Notes under the pieces: generated by a model
Database searches by the model: none
What the model saw: only the letters and a program-made list of their open reading frames with translations
What the model was told of the DNA's origin: nothing
Assembly: GCA_964420995.1 (NCBI GenBank)
Contig: CAYQUX010000005.1
Coordinates: 1-64,000, forward strand
Source of the DNA: Leptolinea sp964420995
GTDB lineage: Bacteria; Chloroflexota; Anaerolineae; Anaerolineales; Anaerolineaceae
Direction of reading: 5' to 3'
Length of the DNA stretch: 64,000 bases
Shown here: positions 16,598 through 24,903 of the stretch, piece after piece
Layout of the letters: the number at the start of each line of letters is the position of its first letter
Position numbering within the stretch: the stretch's first letter is position 1
Position numbers and translations under genes: made by a program

Positions 16598-17205
16598 AAT
16601 TTAGTGGTTACACTGCTCTCTTTGACAAAGTAAATGAATGGCAGACTGACTATGGTAATAATCATTTTGATAATAACATTCGCCCAGAATATTCCCCAGA
16701 CAGATTCAACAGGCATGGTTCCATAAAATGCCATGAAGGAAAAGGCCAGTGAATCCAGGGGAACGCTGACCGAGTTGCTAACCAGCACACGCATCCATTG
16801 CAGTTTCTTTGTGATACGGTCAACCCATACCCTGTATACTTCTGTGTCTGTCAATTCTGATATCAATTGAGATAAGACACTGGCAATGGTGATGCGCCAC
16901 ACCGGTGAGAGAACTTTGCCCCAGATCTCGCTGCTGCCGGCTGCGGTGTCAGGCTGCAATGTGGACACAAACCAGAAAAAGACTGACATGAACAGATTTA
17001 TGGCGACAGCGGTAATGATCAGTATCCGAACCCCCTTCAACCCCAGAACCTTATGGGCAAGATCACGTAATGTGAATGTTATCGGATAGATAAATGTACC
17101 GGCATCGAAGGAAAGACCTGCAAATTGGACAATTTGCAGGCTGGCGATATTGGAAAGTAATTGCGCTGAAACATAAACAGCGCACACAATTATGGAAGAA
17201 ATCAA
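16594..17205 (-). CDS. Queuosine precursor transporter (YhhQ/VUT family)
   Basis: 203 residues with about six TM helices, matching the YhhQ/COG1738 family that imports queuosine precursors such as preQ0 or queuine. Family traits: FDAGTFIYPITFTLRDLAHKVLG, SQLISELTDTEVY and a C-terminal SVPLDSLAFSFMAFYG. Start TTG with AAGG at suitable spacing. It lies 24 bp after phnE, and no preQ1 riboswitch fits in that space. The methyltransferase gene overlaps its end. Confidence 0.85.
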   Translation of the reverse strand: MISSIIVCAVYVSAQLLSNIASLQIVQFAGLSFDAGTFIYPITFTLRDLAHKVLGLKGVRILIITAVAINLFMSVFFWFVSTLQPDTAAGSSEIWGKVLSPVWRITIASVLSQLISELTDTEVYRVWVDRITKKLQWMRVLVSNSVSVPLDSLAFSFMAFYGTMPVESVWGIFWANVIIKMIITIVSLPFIYFVKESSVTTKL

Positions 17206-17229
17206 ATCAAATACCTTGCCTTTTTTAGA

Positions 17230-19062
17230 TCAGACTACTTTTTCACGCATTTTAGACGAGAGGTAGTCCATTGACGCCACAACAATGGCAATGGCGATCA
17301 TCTGTGCGGAAGCTGCCCGGTAGTTTAGCAGGTTAATATTCTGAATTAACAGAAAACCAATACCACCACCGCCGGCAAACCCGATGATGGTGGACATGCG
17401 AACATTAATATCCCACCGATACATGGTGAATGAAATATAGGGGGGAATAATCTGCGGAATCACCGCGTAAACGACTGTCTGGACCCAATTGGCTCCGGTT
17501 GCTTTAATGGCTTCAACAGGACCGGAGAGAATGCTTTCCACCTGCTCGGAATATAGTTTAGCGAGAGCCGCCACGGTGTGCAAAGATAAAGCAAGAACGC
17601 CGGCAAAGGGTCCAATACCCACCCACACAACAAAAACAATAACCATGATGAGTGATTCAATGGAGCGCAAAGCGTTCAAAATAGTGCGGGTGATGTAATA
17701 AACGATCAGACCAATTGGTAAAAGGTCTTTTTTCCCTGCGGCGATTCCAACCAGAAGCCCGGCAATGGCTCCGCTGATCCCCGGAAGAATAGCCCAATAC
17801 AAAGGATTTTCAATTTCATATATCCAGTTGACCCCGGCTCCAAATAATACAAATATCATTACACCGGCAACAATGGCCAGTAAAATGCCAATCAATTTGG
17901 TTTGTGGAGTCGATAATTTCTTTTGAAGGTTTACCCCCATTTTTCCCGCATAATTGCATAAGATACTGGCTGCGGCTATAGCCACAGTTATGGAGATTAA
18001 CATTCGAAGGATTTCGCCCAGGTTTTTCAAAAACAGGCCTATAAAGCCAAATCCACCCAGGATGGCCTGCAGCGATTTTCCTCCCTGATCCATCAATCCT
18101 GCCAAAACGGAAATTGTGATCAGCGAAACCAGAAAAATTCCCGACAGAACAGTCCCACGCAATAAACGGATCCTTACCGAGGGTTTTTCTAATATTTCCT
18201 CGGCCGGCATGGCCCATTTAATTGCCCGCAAGGCAACGAAAGGTAGGATGATGATCAATGGGATGGATATCCAGATGTTTTCTGCGATCACATCTCCAAT
18301 GGAGCTCATCCATTCAGCCACATAATGACCGATGAAAAAACCGACAGGTATGGCAATAACTTGCGCAGATAATCCTATTAATGTTGAGACAATCTCTTTC
18401 ATTAAATTGCGAGCGGCGAAGAAACTGATTGGGATGGATAGCAATGTGCCAATAGTTGTAGCCAGTAATGCCAGGAAAATTGTCTCAATGATCTTATCCC
18501 AGGTGTCGTATGCCGTCTGGGTAAGGTGCGGTAATCCAACCGGAGTTCTGACAATGGCTTCAATTTTTTGAACTACATCCTCTGGCCTGTTGGGGATTTT
18601 TATTGTGGTTTTAAAATAGCCAAGATTGTCAGTTTCAATGTCAGTAAGCTCAAGTGTGACGTTGCTTGGGGGAATAAAATTTATCGGTCCACCGGTCTTT
18701 GGCGGAAAATTGAATCCTTCAAGCGTTACCTCTTGCCCGGGCTGCACACAGGCTGGTGTTACCACAAGATACGCGCCAGTTTTATCCACTGGCTCCCCTG
18801 TTCTCATGGTTCCGTCAGTGCAGGGCACCTGGATGGGAAGGTACGTTTTTGTCTCCTGTTTTTCGTATTCGAAAAGATCAGGTTTTGCCAGCGCTCGAAT
18901 AATTCTTAACAATTGCTGCTGGCGCCTTTCCGATTTTGTTTCTTCCAGGTTTACTTTTGTTACCTGGAAACCATACGCATAAATAATAATGGCTCCAACA
19001 ATGATGGCTCCCAAACCCAAAGAACGCCAGATGGATGCTTTCTGTGGTTTTTCTGTTTTCAT
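17230..19062 (-). CDS. phnE: Phosphonate/phosphite ABC transporter permease, long form
   Basis: 610 residues, about twice the usual PhnE. The N-terminus has one TM helix and a large extracytoplasmic beta-rich segment (about 40-170) containing a predicted Ig-like stretch (VTPACVQPGQEVTLEGFNFP). A permease core starts with IIETIFLALLATTIGTLLSIPISFFAARN, is interrupted by extra TM helices (about 250-430), and resumes with ITRTILNALRSIESLIMVIVF and the EAA-type loop VEAIKATGANWVQTVVY. It is one polypeptide rather than a fused pair, because only one EAA loop is seen. It begins immediately after the phnC stop. Confidence 0.87.
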   Translation of the reverse strand: MKTEKPQKASIWRSLGLGAIIVGAIIIYAYGFQVTKVNLEETKSERRQQQLLRIIRALAKPDLFEYEKQETKTYLPIQVPCTDGTMRTGEPVDKTGAYLVVTPACVQPGQEVTLEGFNFPPKTGGPINFIPPSNVTLELTDIETDNLGYFKTTIKIPNRPEDVVQKIEAIVRTPVGLPHLTQTAYDTWDKIIETIFLALLATTIGTLLSIPISFFAARNLMKEIVSTLIGLSAQVIAIPVGFFIGHYVAEWMSSIGDVIAENIWISIPLIIILPFVALRAIKWAMPAEEILEKPSVRIRLLRGTVLSGIFLVSLITISVLAGLMDQGGKSLQAILGGFGFIGLFLKNLGEILRMLISITVAIAAASILCNYAGKMGVNLQKKLSTPQTKLIGILLAIVAGVMIFVLFGAGVNWIYEIENPLYWAILPGISGAIAGLLVGIAAGKKDLLPIGLIVYYITRTILNALRSIESLIMVIVFVVWVGIGPFAGVLALSLHTVAALAKLYSEQVESILSGPVEAIKATGANWVQTVVYAVIPQIIPPYISFTMYRWDINVRMSTIIGFAGGGGIGFLLIQNINLLNYRAASAQMIAIAIVVASMDYLSSKMREKVV

Positions 19063-19842
19063 TTAGCCCACCCGCTCGGCATCTTTGCCGTAGATTTCTT
19101 TAAATTTTGCGTCGTCGATCCCAGAGGGAAGCCCATCATAGACTACCTGCCCATTATTTAGGGCAATTACCCGGTCGGAATATCGGTGAACTAGATCAAG
19201 AAAATGGAGACTGCAAAGAACGGTAACTCCATCTTTCTTATTAATTTCTTCAAGATATTGCATAATACTATGCGCAAGCACGGGATCGAGCGAGGCAACT
19301 GGTTCATCCGCCAGAATCATTTCAGGATCCTGCATCAACGCTCGGGCGACACCCACGCGTTGCTGTTGACCGCCGGATAATTCATCAGCACGGTAATTCG
19401 CTTTATCGGCAATTCCCACTCTTTCAAGTTGCCTGATGGCCATATCGATATCTTCTTTAGGAAAGCGATTAATCAGACTCCATGCCGGATTGGCATATCC
19501 CAGACGGCCCGCCAGCACATTTGTCAATACACTTGAACGGCTGACCAGGTTGAAATGCTGAAAGACCATCCCGATCTTTCGCCGTATAAGACGTAGCTCT
19601 TCATCTGTAGCGCCGGTCACTGGCATGTCATTGAAAAGGATTGATCCAGAAGTGGGATCAATCAATCGGTTGATGCACCGTAATAATGTGGATTTTCCTG
19701 AACCGCTTAAACCAATAATGGAAAGGAACTCACCTTTTTTTACATTGAAACTGACATCTGTAAGCGCCTGCACTCCGCCTTCATAAACCTTGATTAATTT
19801 GTGAATTTCAAGTTGGTTCTTTGTGCCGTCTGGTTGTTCCAT
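19063..19842 (-). CDS. phnC: Phosphonate/phosphite ABC transporter ATPase
   Basis: 259 residues, ABC ATPase of the PhnC type. Walker A GLSGSGKST, Q-loop MVFQHFNLV with the characteristic RRKIGM before it, signature LSGGQQQRVGVARAL, Walker B MILADEPVASLDP and H-loop LCSLHFLD are all intact. AGGCAAGG precedes the ATG. It lies downstream of a strong hairpin terminator that separates it from phnD, so its transcription probably depends on read-through from the binding-protein gene. Confidence 0.93.
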   Translation of the reverse strand: MEQPDGTKNQLEIHKLIKVYEGGVQALTDVSFNVKKGEFLSIIGLSGSGKSTLLRCINRLIDPTSGSILFNDMPVTGATDEELRLIRRKIGMVFQHFNLVSRSSVLTNVLAGRLGYANPAWSLINRFPKEDIDMAIRQLERVGIADKANYRADELSGGQQQRVGVARALMQDPEMILADEPVASLDPVLAHSIMQYLEEINKKDGVTVLCSLHFLDLVHRYSDRVIALNNGQVVYDGLPSGIDDAKFKEIYGKDAERVG

Positions 19843-19902
19843 GGCCTTGCCTGTTTTTTGAGGATACGTGCAATTTTAATCGACAATTTCCGGATATTCA
19901 AT

Positions 19903-19941
19903 TAAAAAAGAACCGGGATTCACGGTTGTGAACCCCGGTTC
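19903..19941 (-). terminator. Intra-operon terminator/attenuator between phnD and phnC
   Basis: GAACCGGGATTCAC (19910-19923) pairs with GTGAACCCCGGTTC (19928-19941): 14 bp with one mismatch and a 4-nt loop, followed on the minus strand by TTTTTT. It lies 14 bp past the phnD stop. Such placement lets more binding protein than transporter be made. Confidence 0.88.
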
Positions 19942-19955
19942 ATGCTTATTGTTTT

Positions 19956-21002
19956 TTATTCACCGAGTTTTTCAAGTGTGATTCCGGCGGCTTCAACCAT
20001 GATGCGGACAAAGTCAAATTCCTTATCCGTGGTTTCAGCAATGCCATCCCAGGCATAAAAGTCTTGCTTGCCAATCGAATTCTTCCAATCTTCAGTCTTG
20101 GCAAATTCCACCAGGGCTTTCGAAATCTTAGTACGGATTTCAGCCGGGAATTTGGGACCAAAGGAAAGTGTGTCGTTCGGAATTGAAGGAGACACGGCTA
20201 AAATCTTGACTTTTTCTATTACATCCGGAGCCTCAGTACGTATATTGGCACGGGCGTCATTGACCTTGTATCCACCGCACTTAAGGGATTTTTTATCATC
20301 GCTCACTTTGCAGTCTTTGATCAGGTCAGCAGGAATATCGGGATCCATGCCTTCTTTCCATTTTTCGACACCTTCGGGAACAGATGGTGGGGTGTAAAAA
20401 ACGGTAGCGAAATCAACTTCGCCATTGTAAACAGCTTTGACAGATTGCGGGTGTCCACCGGTGGCAACTTTCTCACCAGGCTGAACGCCGGCATCTTTGA
20501 ACATGGCCAGTGGAACAAGGTATCCGGATGTGGAACCAACATCGCCGTAACCCCATTTCTTGCCGGCCAGATCCTTAATGGACTTGAAGTTGCTGTCACG
20601 TTTTACAATGAATTCCGCCCAGTAGACAGATGAGCCGTAACGAACGGCTTTGAATGCGGCATCGACACCACAAAGTTTATTCGCCAGCACATAACCAAGG
20701 CCGGGAATAAATCCCATGGTATCTTCTGGAGAAGCACACATCTCTTCAATGGTGGCGGCATAGGAAGTTGGGACAGTTACTTCAAATTCATAACCAGTAG
20801 CCTTTTTCAGAGCTTCGGCCATGACTTCGCCGCCGGTAACGATCACGTTTGCATCCGTGGAAGGAACGAACAAAACCTTAATGGGATGTTCTTTCGTACC
20901 GATGGTTGATGCATCGAATGCTCTTGCCGGTTCAGCTGCCGCAATTGAAACAATTGTCAAAAGCGCCAAAATGGCAAGAATTACATTACTCTTCCTTTTC
21001 AT
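19956..21002 (-). CDS. phnD: Phosphonate/phosphite/phosphate binding protein
   Basis: 348 residues. Sec signal peptide (MKRKSNVILAILALLTIVSIAAAEPARA), then the PhnD-type fold: IKVLFVPSTDANVIVTGGEVMAEALKK, AVRYGSSVYWAEFIVKRDS, WGYGDVGSTSGYLVP and VDFATVFYTPP. The ATG at 21002 is preceded by AAGGAG; an upstream in-frame ATG at 21065 would put 21 residues before the signal peptide and overlap the promoter. No C-P lyase (phnGHIJ) or phosphite dehydrogenase gene is in the window, so the ligand could be a phosphonate, phosphite or phosphate. Confidence 0.9.
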   Translation of the reverse strand: MKRKSNVILAILALLTIVSIAAAEPARAFDASTIGTKEHPIKVLFVPSTDANVIVTGGEVMAEALKKATGYEFEVTVPTSYAATIEEMCASPEDTMGFIPGLGYVLANKLCGVDAAFKAVRYGSSVYWAEFIVKRDSNFKSIKDLAGKKWGYGDVGSTSGYLVPLAMFKDAGVQPGEKVATGGHPQSVKAVYNGEVDFATVFYTPPSVPEGVEKWKEGMDPDIPADLIKDCKVSDDKKSLKCGGYKVNDARANIRTEAPDVIEKVKILAVSPSIPNDTLSFGPKFPAEIRTKISKALVEFAKTEDWKNSIGKQDFYAWDGIAETTDKEFDFVRIMVEAAGITLEKLGE

Positions 21003-21036
21003 GATCTTCTCCTTGAGAATAATTTTGAATAATATA

Positions 21037-21065
21037 ACTATAGTATTTTTCCTATTTTCGGGCAA
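21037..21065 (-). promoter_or_regulatory. Sigma-70 promoter of phnD
   Basis: On the minus strand TTGCCC, 17 bp, TATAGT, with the start codon about 35 bp downstream of the -10. Confidence 0.6.
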
Positions 21066-21136
21066 GCAGAAATGTTTAAAATTAGATTAATAGTATGTAA
21101 TGTTGTTTTGTGATTTTCATCGATGACGAAATCAAA

Positions 21137-21165
21137 TTGACATGACTCTATGCGGGCGGTAGAAT
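21137..21165 (+). promoter_or_regulatory. Sigma-70 promoter of the fmdB-argF-rocD operon
   Basis: Consensus TTGACA (21137-21142), a 17-bp spacer, then TAGAAT (21160-21165). The start codon of the FmdB-like gene is 19 bp beyond the -10, leaving a leader of about 12 nt that contains AGGAGAA. Confidence 0.82.
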
Positions 21166-21183
21166 CATCTACAGGAGAATATT

Positions 21184-21417
21184 ATGCCTATTTATGAGTA
21201 TGAATGCCTTGAATGCCGGCAGACTTTTGAAGTCCGCCGTTGTTTTTCTGAAGCAGATAAACCGGCCAATTGCGACCGATGCCAAAGTCAGAACACCCAT
21301 CGATTAATGTCCAACTTCTATGCAAAATCTTCGGGAAGCAGTAACCCGGGATTGTCCGGTGGGCATGGCGGCTGCGGAGGCTGCAGCGGCGGTTCGTGTA
21401 ATTCCTGTCACCACTAA
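21184..21417 (+). CDS. FmdB-family zinc-ribbon protein
   Basis: 77 residues. The N-terminal zinc ribbon reads MPIYEYECLECRQTFE with a second Cys pair in NCDRCQS, the FmdB/putative regulatory protein signature. The tail is rich in Gly, Ser and Cys (GGCGGCSGG, CNSCHH) and could bind metal. First gene of the operon leading into argF (24 bp gap). The function of the family is not firmly known; an association with ribosome or metabolic regulation has been suggested. Confidence 0.88.
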   Translation: MPIYEYECLECRQTFEVRRCFSEADKPANCDRCQSQNTHRLMSNFYAKSSGSSNPGLSGGHGGCGGCSGGSCNSCHH

Positions 21418-21441
21418 ATTAGTAAATATAAGGAGTAATCA

Positions 21442-22365
21442 ATGAAGAAAGACTTTATCTCCATAGCTGATTCTTCTCCAGAAGAATTGCAGAGCATACT
21501 TGATCTGGCTGTTCAATTAAAAAATGAGAGACGGGAAAAAGGTGAAAACAAACCTGTTTTGAAGGGTAAAGTTCTTGGGATGATCTTCCAGAAACCCAGC
21601 CTGCGGACACGAATCAGTTTTGACATGGCCATGCGTCATCTCGGTGGCGATGCGTTGTATCTTTCTCCCAATGAAATTGGTCTTGGACAGCGCGAATCCG
21701 TTGCGGATGTAGCCAGAGTACTGGCCGGTTATGTTGATATCATCATGGCGCGCGTATTTGCCCACCAACATGTTCTCGATCTTGCAAAATGGGCGGATAT
21801 TCCTGTTATTAATGGTTTGAGCGATTATGACCATCCCTGCCAGGGTATGGCAGATGCGTTAACAATCCTTGAAAAATTTGGACGCATAAAAGGGCTGAAC
21901 GTTACTTTTATTGGCGATGGTAACAACGTAGCCGTTTCTCTATTGCATTTCTGCTCCAAACTTGGAGCGAATTTTACTCTCGCGGCTCCTGAGGGATATG
22001 ATCTTTCTACAAAAGCTCTTGAAGAGAGCAAAAAATTCGCTGAGAAATCAGGCGCATCCATTCGCACCCTGCGTGATCCACATGAAGCTGTGAAAGGTGC
22101 TGATGTGATTTATACAGACACCTGGACCAGTATGGGTCAGGAAGAAGAAACCGAGAAGCGTAAGAAAGTCTTCCCTCCGTACCAGGTGAATGCCAACCTT
22201 GTAGCTGAAGCCAAACCGGACACCATCGTAATGCATTGTCTGCCGGCGCATCGTGGGCAGGAGATTACAGATGATGTCGCCGACGGTCCACACTCTGTAT
22301 TGTTCCCCCAGGCTCATAACCGTATGCATGCCCAAAAAGCCATACTTGTTAATTTATTCCGATAG
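21442..22365 (+). CDS. argF: Ornithine carbamoyltransferase
   Basis: 307 residues. Makes citrulline and phosphate from ornithine and carbamoyl phosphate (or the reverse). The carbamoyl-phosphate loop is SLRTR (residues 53-57; the common form is STRTR), and the HPCQ and HCLPAHRG motifs are present. Ornithine-binding residues sit in the segment with DTWTSMGQE. AAGGAG precedes the ATG. It is followed 8 bp later by rocD, so both enzymes using ornithine are made together, pointing to a branch between citrulline formation and conversion to glutamate semialdehyde. Confidence 0.94.
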   Translation: MKKDFISIADSSPEELQSILDLAVQLKNERREKGENKPVLKGKVLGMIFQKPSLRTRISFDMAMRHLGGDALYLSPNEIGLGQRESVADVARVLAGYVDIIMARVFAHQHVLDLAKWADIPVINGLSDYDHPCQGMADALTILEKFGRIKGLNVTFIGDGNNVAVSLLHFCSKLGANFTLAAPEGYDLSTKALEESKKFAEKSGASIRTLRDPHEAVKGADVIYTDTWTSMGQEEETEKRKKVFPPYQVNANLVAEAKPDTIVMHCLPAHRGQEITDDVADGPHSVLFPQAHNRMHAQKAILVNLFR

Positions 22366-22373
22366 GGATAATA

Positions 22374-23576
22374 ATGAATAGCCAGGAATACATCGACCTC
22401 GAAGAACAAATTGGCGCGCACAACTACCATCCTTTGGATGTGGTTTTAACTCGTGGAGAGGGTGTATGGGTCTACGATGTTGATGGAAAGAAATATCTTG
22501 ACTGTCTAAGTTCCTATTCCGCATTGAATCAGGGGCATGTTCACCCGCGAATTCTAAAAGCGATGATTGAACAGGCCGGAAAAATTACGCTTACCTCCCG
22601 CGCTTTTCGCAATGACCAGCTGGCTCTTTTTTACAAAGAAGTGTCAGAATTGACCGGTTATGAAATGGTCTTGCCCATGAATAGCGGCGCCGAGGCAGTT
22701 GAAACCGCGTTAAAGGTTGCCAGGAAATGGGGGTACGTCTCCAAGAAAGTACCTCGCGGCCAGGCTGAGATCATTGTTGCTGATGGAAATTTTCATGGAC
22801 GCACCATTTCCATCATTTCTTTCTCGTCTGAGCCTTTGTATAAAGATGATTTCGGCCCTCACACACCCGGGTTTGTCTCCATCCCATTTGGTGACGCGGC
22901 GGCTTTGGAAAAAGCAATCACACCAAATACAGTGGCCTTCTTACTTGAACCCATCCAGGGAGAATCAGGAGTCAACATTCCTCCTTCAGGTTATATCCAG
23001 GAAGTTCGTGATATTTGTACGAAGAAAAATGTGCTCTTAATGGCTGATGAAATCCAGACAGGACTGGGCCGAACCGGAAAACTTCTGGCAACCCAGCATG
23101 ATAACGTGCGTGCTGATGTTGTCATTCTGGGAAAAGCGCTTGGAGGAGGTTTTTATCCAGTATCTGCCGTTGTTGCCGATAAGAACATTCTTGGATTGAT
23201 AAACCCTGGAGAACATGGATCAACGTTTGGTGGAAATCCACTGGCAGCGGCCATTGCCCGGGAATCTCTGAAAGTACTGGTCGAAGAAAAGCTCATTGAA
23301 AACGCAGCCGCACAGGGTGAATACTTCCTTGATCAACTTTGTGAAATTAATTCTCCCAAAATTAAAGAAGTTCGCGGAAGAGGCCTGTTGATCGGAGTGG
23401 AAATGAAACCTGAAGCAGGCGGCGCTCGCCAATATTGTGAAGCCCTTAAGATCGAGGGTATTCTGGCCAAAGAGACCCACGAACATATCATCCGATTTGC
23501 CCCTCCATTGATTATCGACAAAAACACGATTGATTGGGCAATGTCAAGAATCAGAAAAGTTTTATTGAAAACTTAA
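22374..23576 (+). CDS. rocD: Ornithine aminotransferase
   Basis: 400 residues, class III PLP aminotransferase. Converts ornithine plus 2-oxoglutarate to glutamate-5-semialdehyde and glutamate. N-terminal YHPLDVVLTRGEGVWVYD, the PLP region NSGAEAVETALKVARKW, Asp in LMADEIQTGLGRTG and the Schiff-base Lys in LGKALGGGFYPVSA are intact, and the GEHGSTFGGNP motif follows. This pattern fits ornithine delta-aminotransferase better than acetylornithine aminotransferase. Second enzyme of the argF operon; the CoA-transferase gene follows 13 bp later. Confidence 0.92.
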   Translation: MNSQEYIDLEEQIGAHNYHPLDVVLTRGEGVWVYDVDGKKYLDCLSSYSALNQGHVHPRILKAMIEQAGKITLTSRAFRNDQLALFYKEVSELTGYEMVLPMNSGAEAVETALKVARKWGYVSKKVPRGQAEIIVADGNFHGRTISIISFSSEPLYKDDFGPHTPGFVSIPFGDAAALEKAITPNTVAFLLEPIQGESGVNIPPSGYIQEVRDICTKKNVLLMADEIQTGLGRTGKLLATQHDNVRADVVILGKALGGGFYPVSAVVADKNILGLINPGEHGSTFGGNPLAAAIARESLKVLVEEKLIENAAAQGEYFLDQLCEINSPKIKEVRGRGLLIGVEMKPEAGGARQYCEALKIEGILAKETHEHIIRFAPPLIIDKNTIDWAMSRIRKVLLKT

Positions 23577-23589
23577 CCAGGAAAAGCAA

Positions 23590-24900
23590 ATGGATTGGAA
23601 AACCGAGTACGCGAAAAAAATAGTCTCGGCAGATGATGCGGTCCGTTATGTAAAATCCGGACAGCGAATTTTTCTCTCGGGGAATTGCTCAGTTCCCCGA
23701 GAGTTATTATCTGCGCTTATCCGTTTTGCCCCTCAATTATCCAATGTTGAGATTTGTCAGGCGTTAACCATCATTGGTTCAGAATACGTTGAACCGGAAA
23801 TGGAAGGACACCTACGTATCAATTCGCTATTCGCCAGTTCAAATGTCAGAAAAGCCATTCATGAGGGTCGGGCAGATTTTACACCAGTGCACCTGTCAGA
23901 ATTTCCTTTGATTTTTATGAAAGGTATTCTTCCCGTTGATGTCGCCTTTGTCCAGCTATCACCACCGGATGAGGAAGGTTATTGCACTTTTGGGGTGGAA
24001 AGCGGCCTTACAAAAGGCCCCGCTGAATCCGCAAAAATCATGATCGCTGAGATTAATGAACAAATGCCGTGCTTATTGGGAGACACCCGGGTCCACATTA
24101 GCAAAATGACGGCTATCATCCCGGTAGATTACCCTCTCGCGGAAATCCCCATGCCAGACCTTGTCTGTGATCCTGTTATGGAAAAAATCGGGGCACATAT
24201 TGCTGAACGGATTACTGATGGTGCCACTCTTCAACTTGGCATTGGAGATATCCCGAATTCTGTGCTTCATTATCTTGGACATAAAAAAGACCTTGGAATC
24301 CATTCTGAATTGATATCGGACGGTGTTATCCCGCTGGTAGAAAAAGGGATCATTAACAATTCAAAAAAAACAATACATCCCGGGAAAATCACCACAGGCT
24401 TCCTGTTGGGAAGCCATACCCTGCATAAATGGTGTGACAGAAATCCTCTGGTTGAAATTCAACGCACAGAATACGTTAATCACCCGATGACCATCGCGAA
24501 GAATAGGAAAATGGTTGCCATTAACTCAGCCATTGAAATTGACCTCACCGGGCAGGTTTGCTCTGATTCCATCGGGAATAAAATATACAGTGGTACCGGC
24601 GGCCAGATGGATTTCATTTATGGCTCATCTCTGGCTGAAGAAGGCATGCCAATCATCGCCCTACCCAGCTCTTCCATCGGATCAAATGGTACCATTCACA
24701 ATAAAATCGTACCCATGTTAAAACCCGGCGCGGGAGTGGTTACCACAAGAAATCACGTTCACTATGTGGCTACAGAGTATGGTATGGTTGACCTGTATGG
24801 AAAATCATTTCGGCAACGCGCGCTTGCATTGATTTCAATCGCCCACCCTGATTTCAGGGGGGAATTGACTCGCGAAGCAAAAAATCTGCACTACATATAG
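23590..24900 (+). CDS. Acetyl-CoA hydrolase/CoA-transferase family protein
   Basis: 436 residues, family I CoA-transferase of the Cat1/4-hydroxybutyrate CoA-transferase group. Two Rossmann-like halves are visible. The catalytic Glu is in GIHSELISDG, and later motifs include NSAIEIDLTGQVCSDS, SGTGGQMDF and the C-terminal EYGMVDLYGKS. It likely moves CoA between acetyl-CoA and a short-chain or hydroxy acid. In an amino-acid fermentation context it could activate or release end products such as acetate or butyrate; pyk follows 3 bp later. Confidence 0.87.
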   Translation: MDWKTEYAKKIVSADDAVRYVKSGQRIFLSGNCSVPRELLSALIRFAPQLSNVEICQALTIIGSEYVEPEMEGHLRINSLFASSNVRKAIHEGRADFTPVHLSEFPLIFMKGILPVDVAFVQLSPPDEEGYCTFGVESGLTKGPAESAKIMIAEINEQMPCLLGDTRVHISKMTAIIPVDYPLAEIPMPDLVCDPVMEKIGAHIAERITDGATLQLGIGDIPNSVLHYLGHKKDLGIHSELISDGVIPLVEKGIINNSKKTIHPGKITTGFLLGSHTLHKWCDRNPLVEIQRTEYVNHPMTIAKNRKMVAINSAIEIDLTGQVCSDSIGNKIYSGTGGQMDFIYGSSLAEEGMPIIALPSSSIGSNGTIHNKIVPMLKPGAGVVTTRNHVHYVATEYGMVDLYGKSFRQRALALISIAHPDFRGELTREAKNLHYI

Positions 24901-24903
24901 AAT

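Noticed and set aside
17206..17229. preQ1 riboswitch before the queuosine-precursor transporter
   Set aside because: Only 24 bp separate it from phnE, with no aptamer motif.
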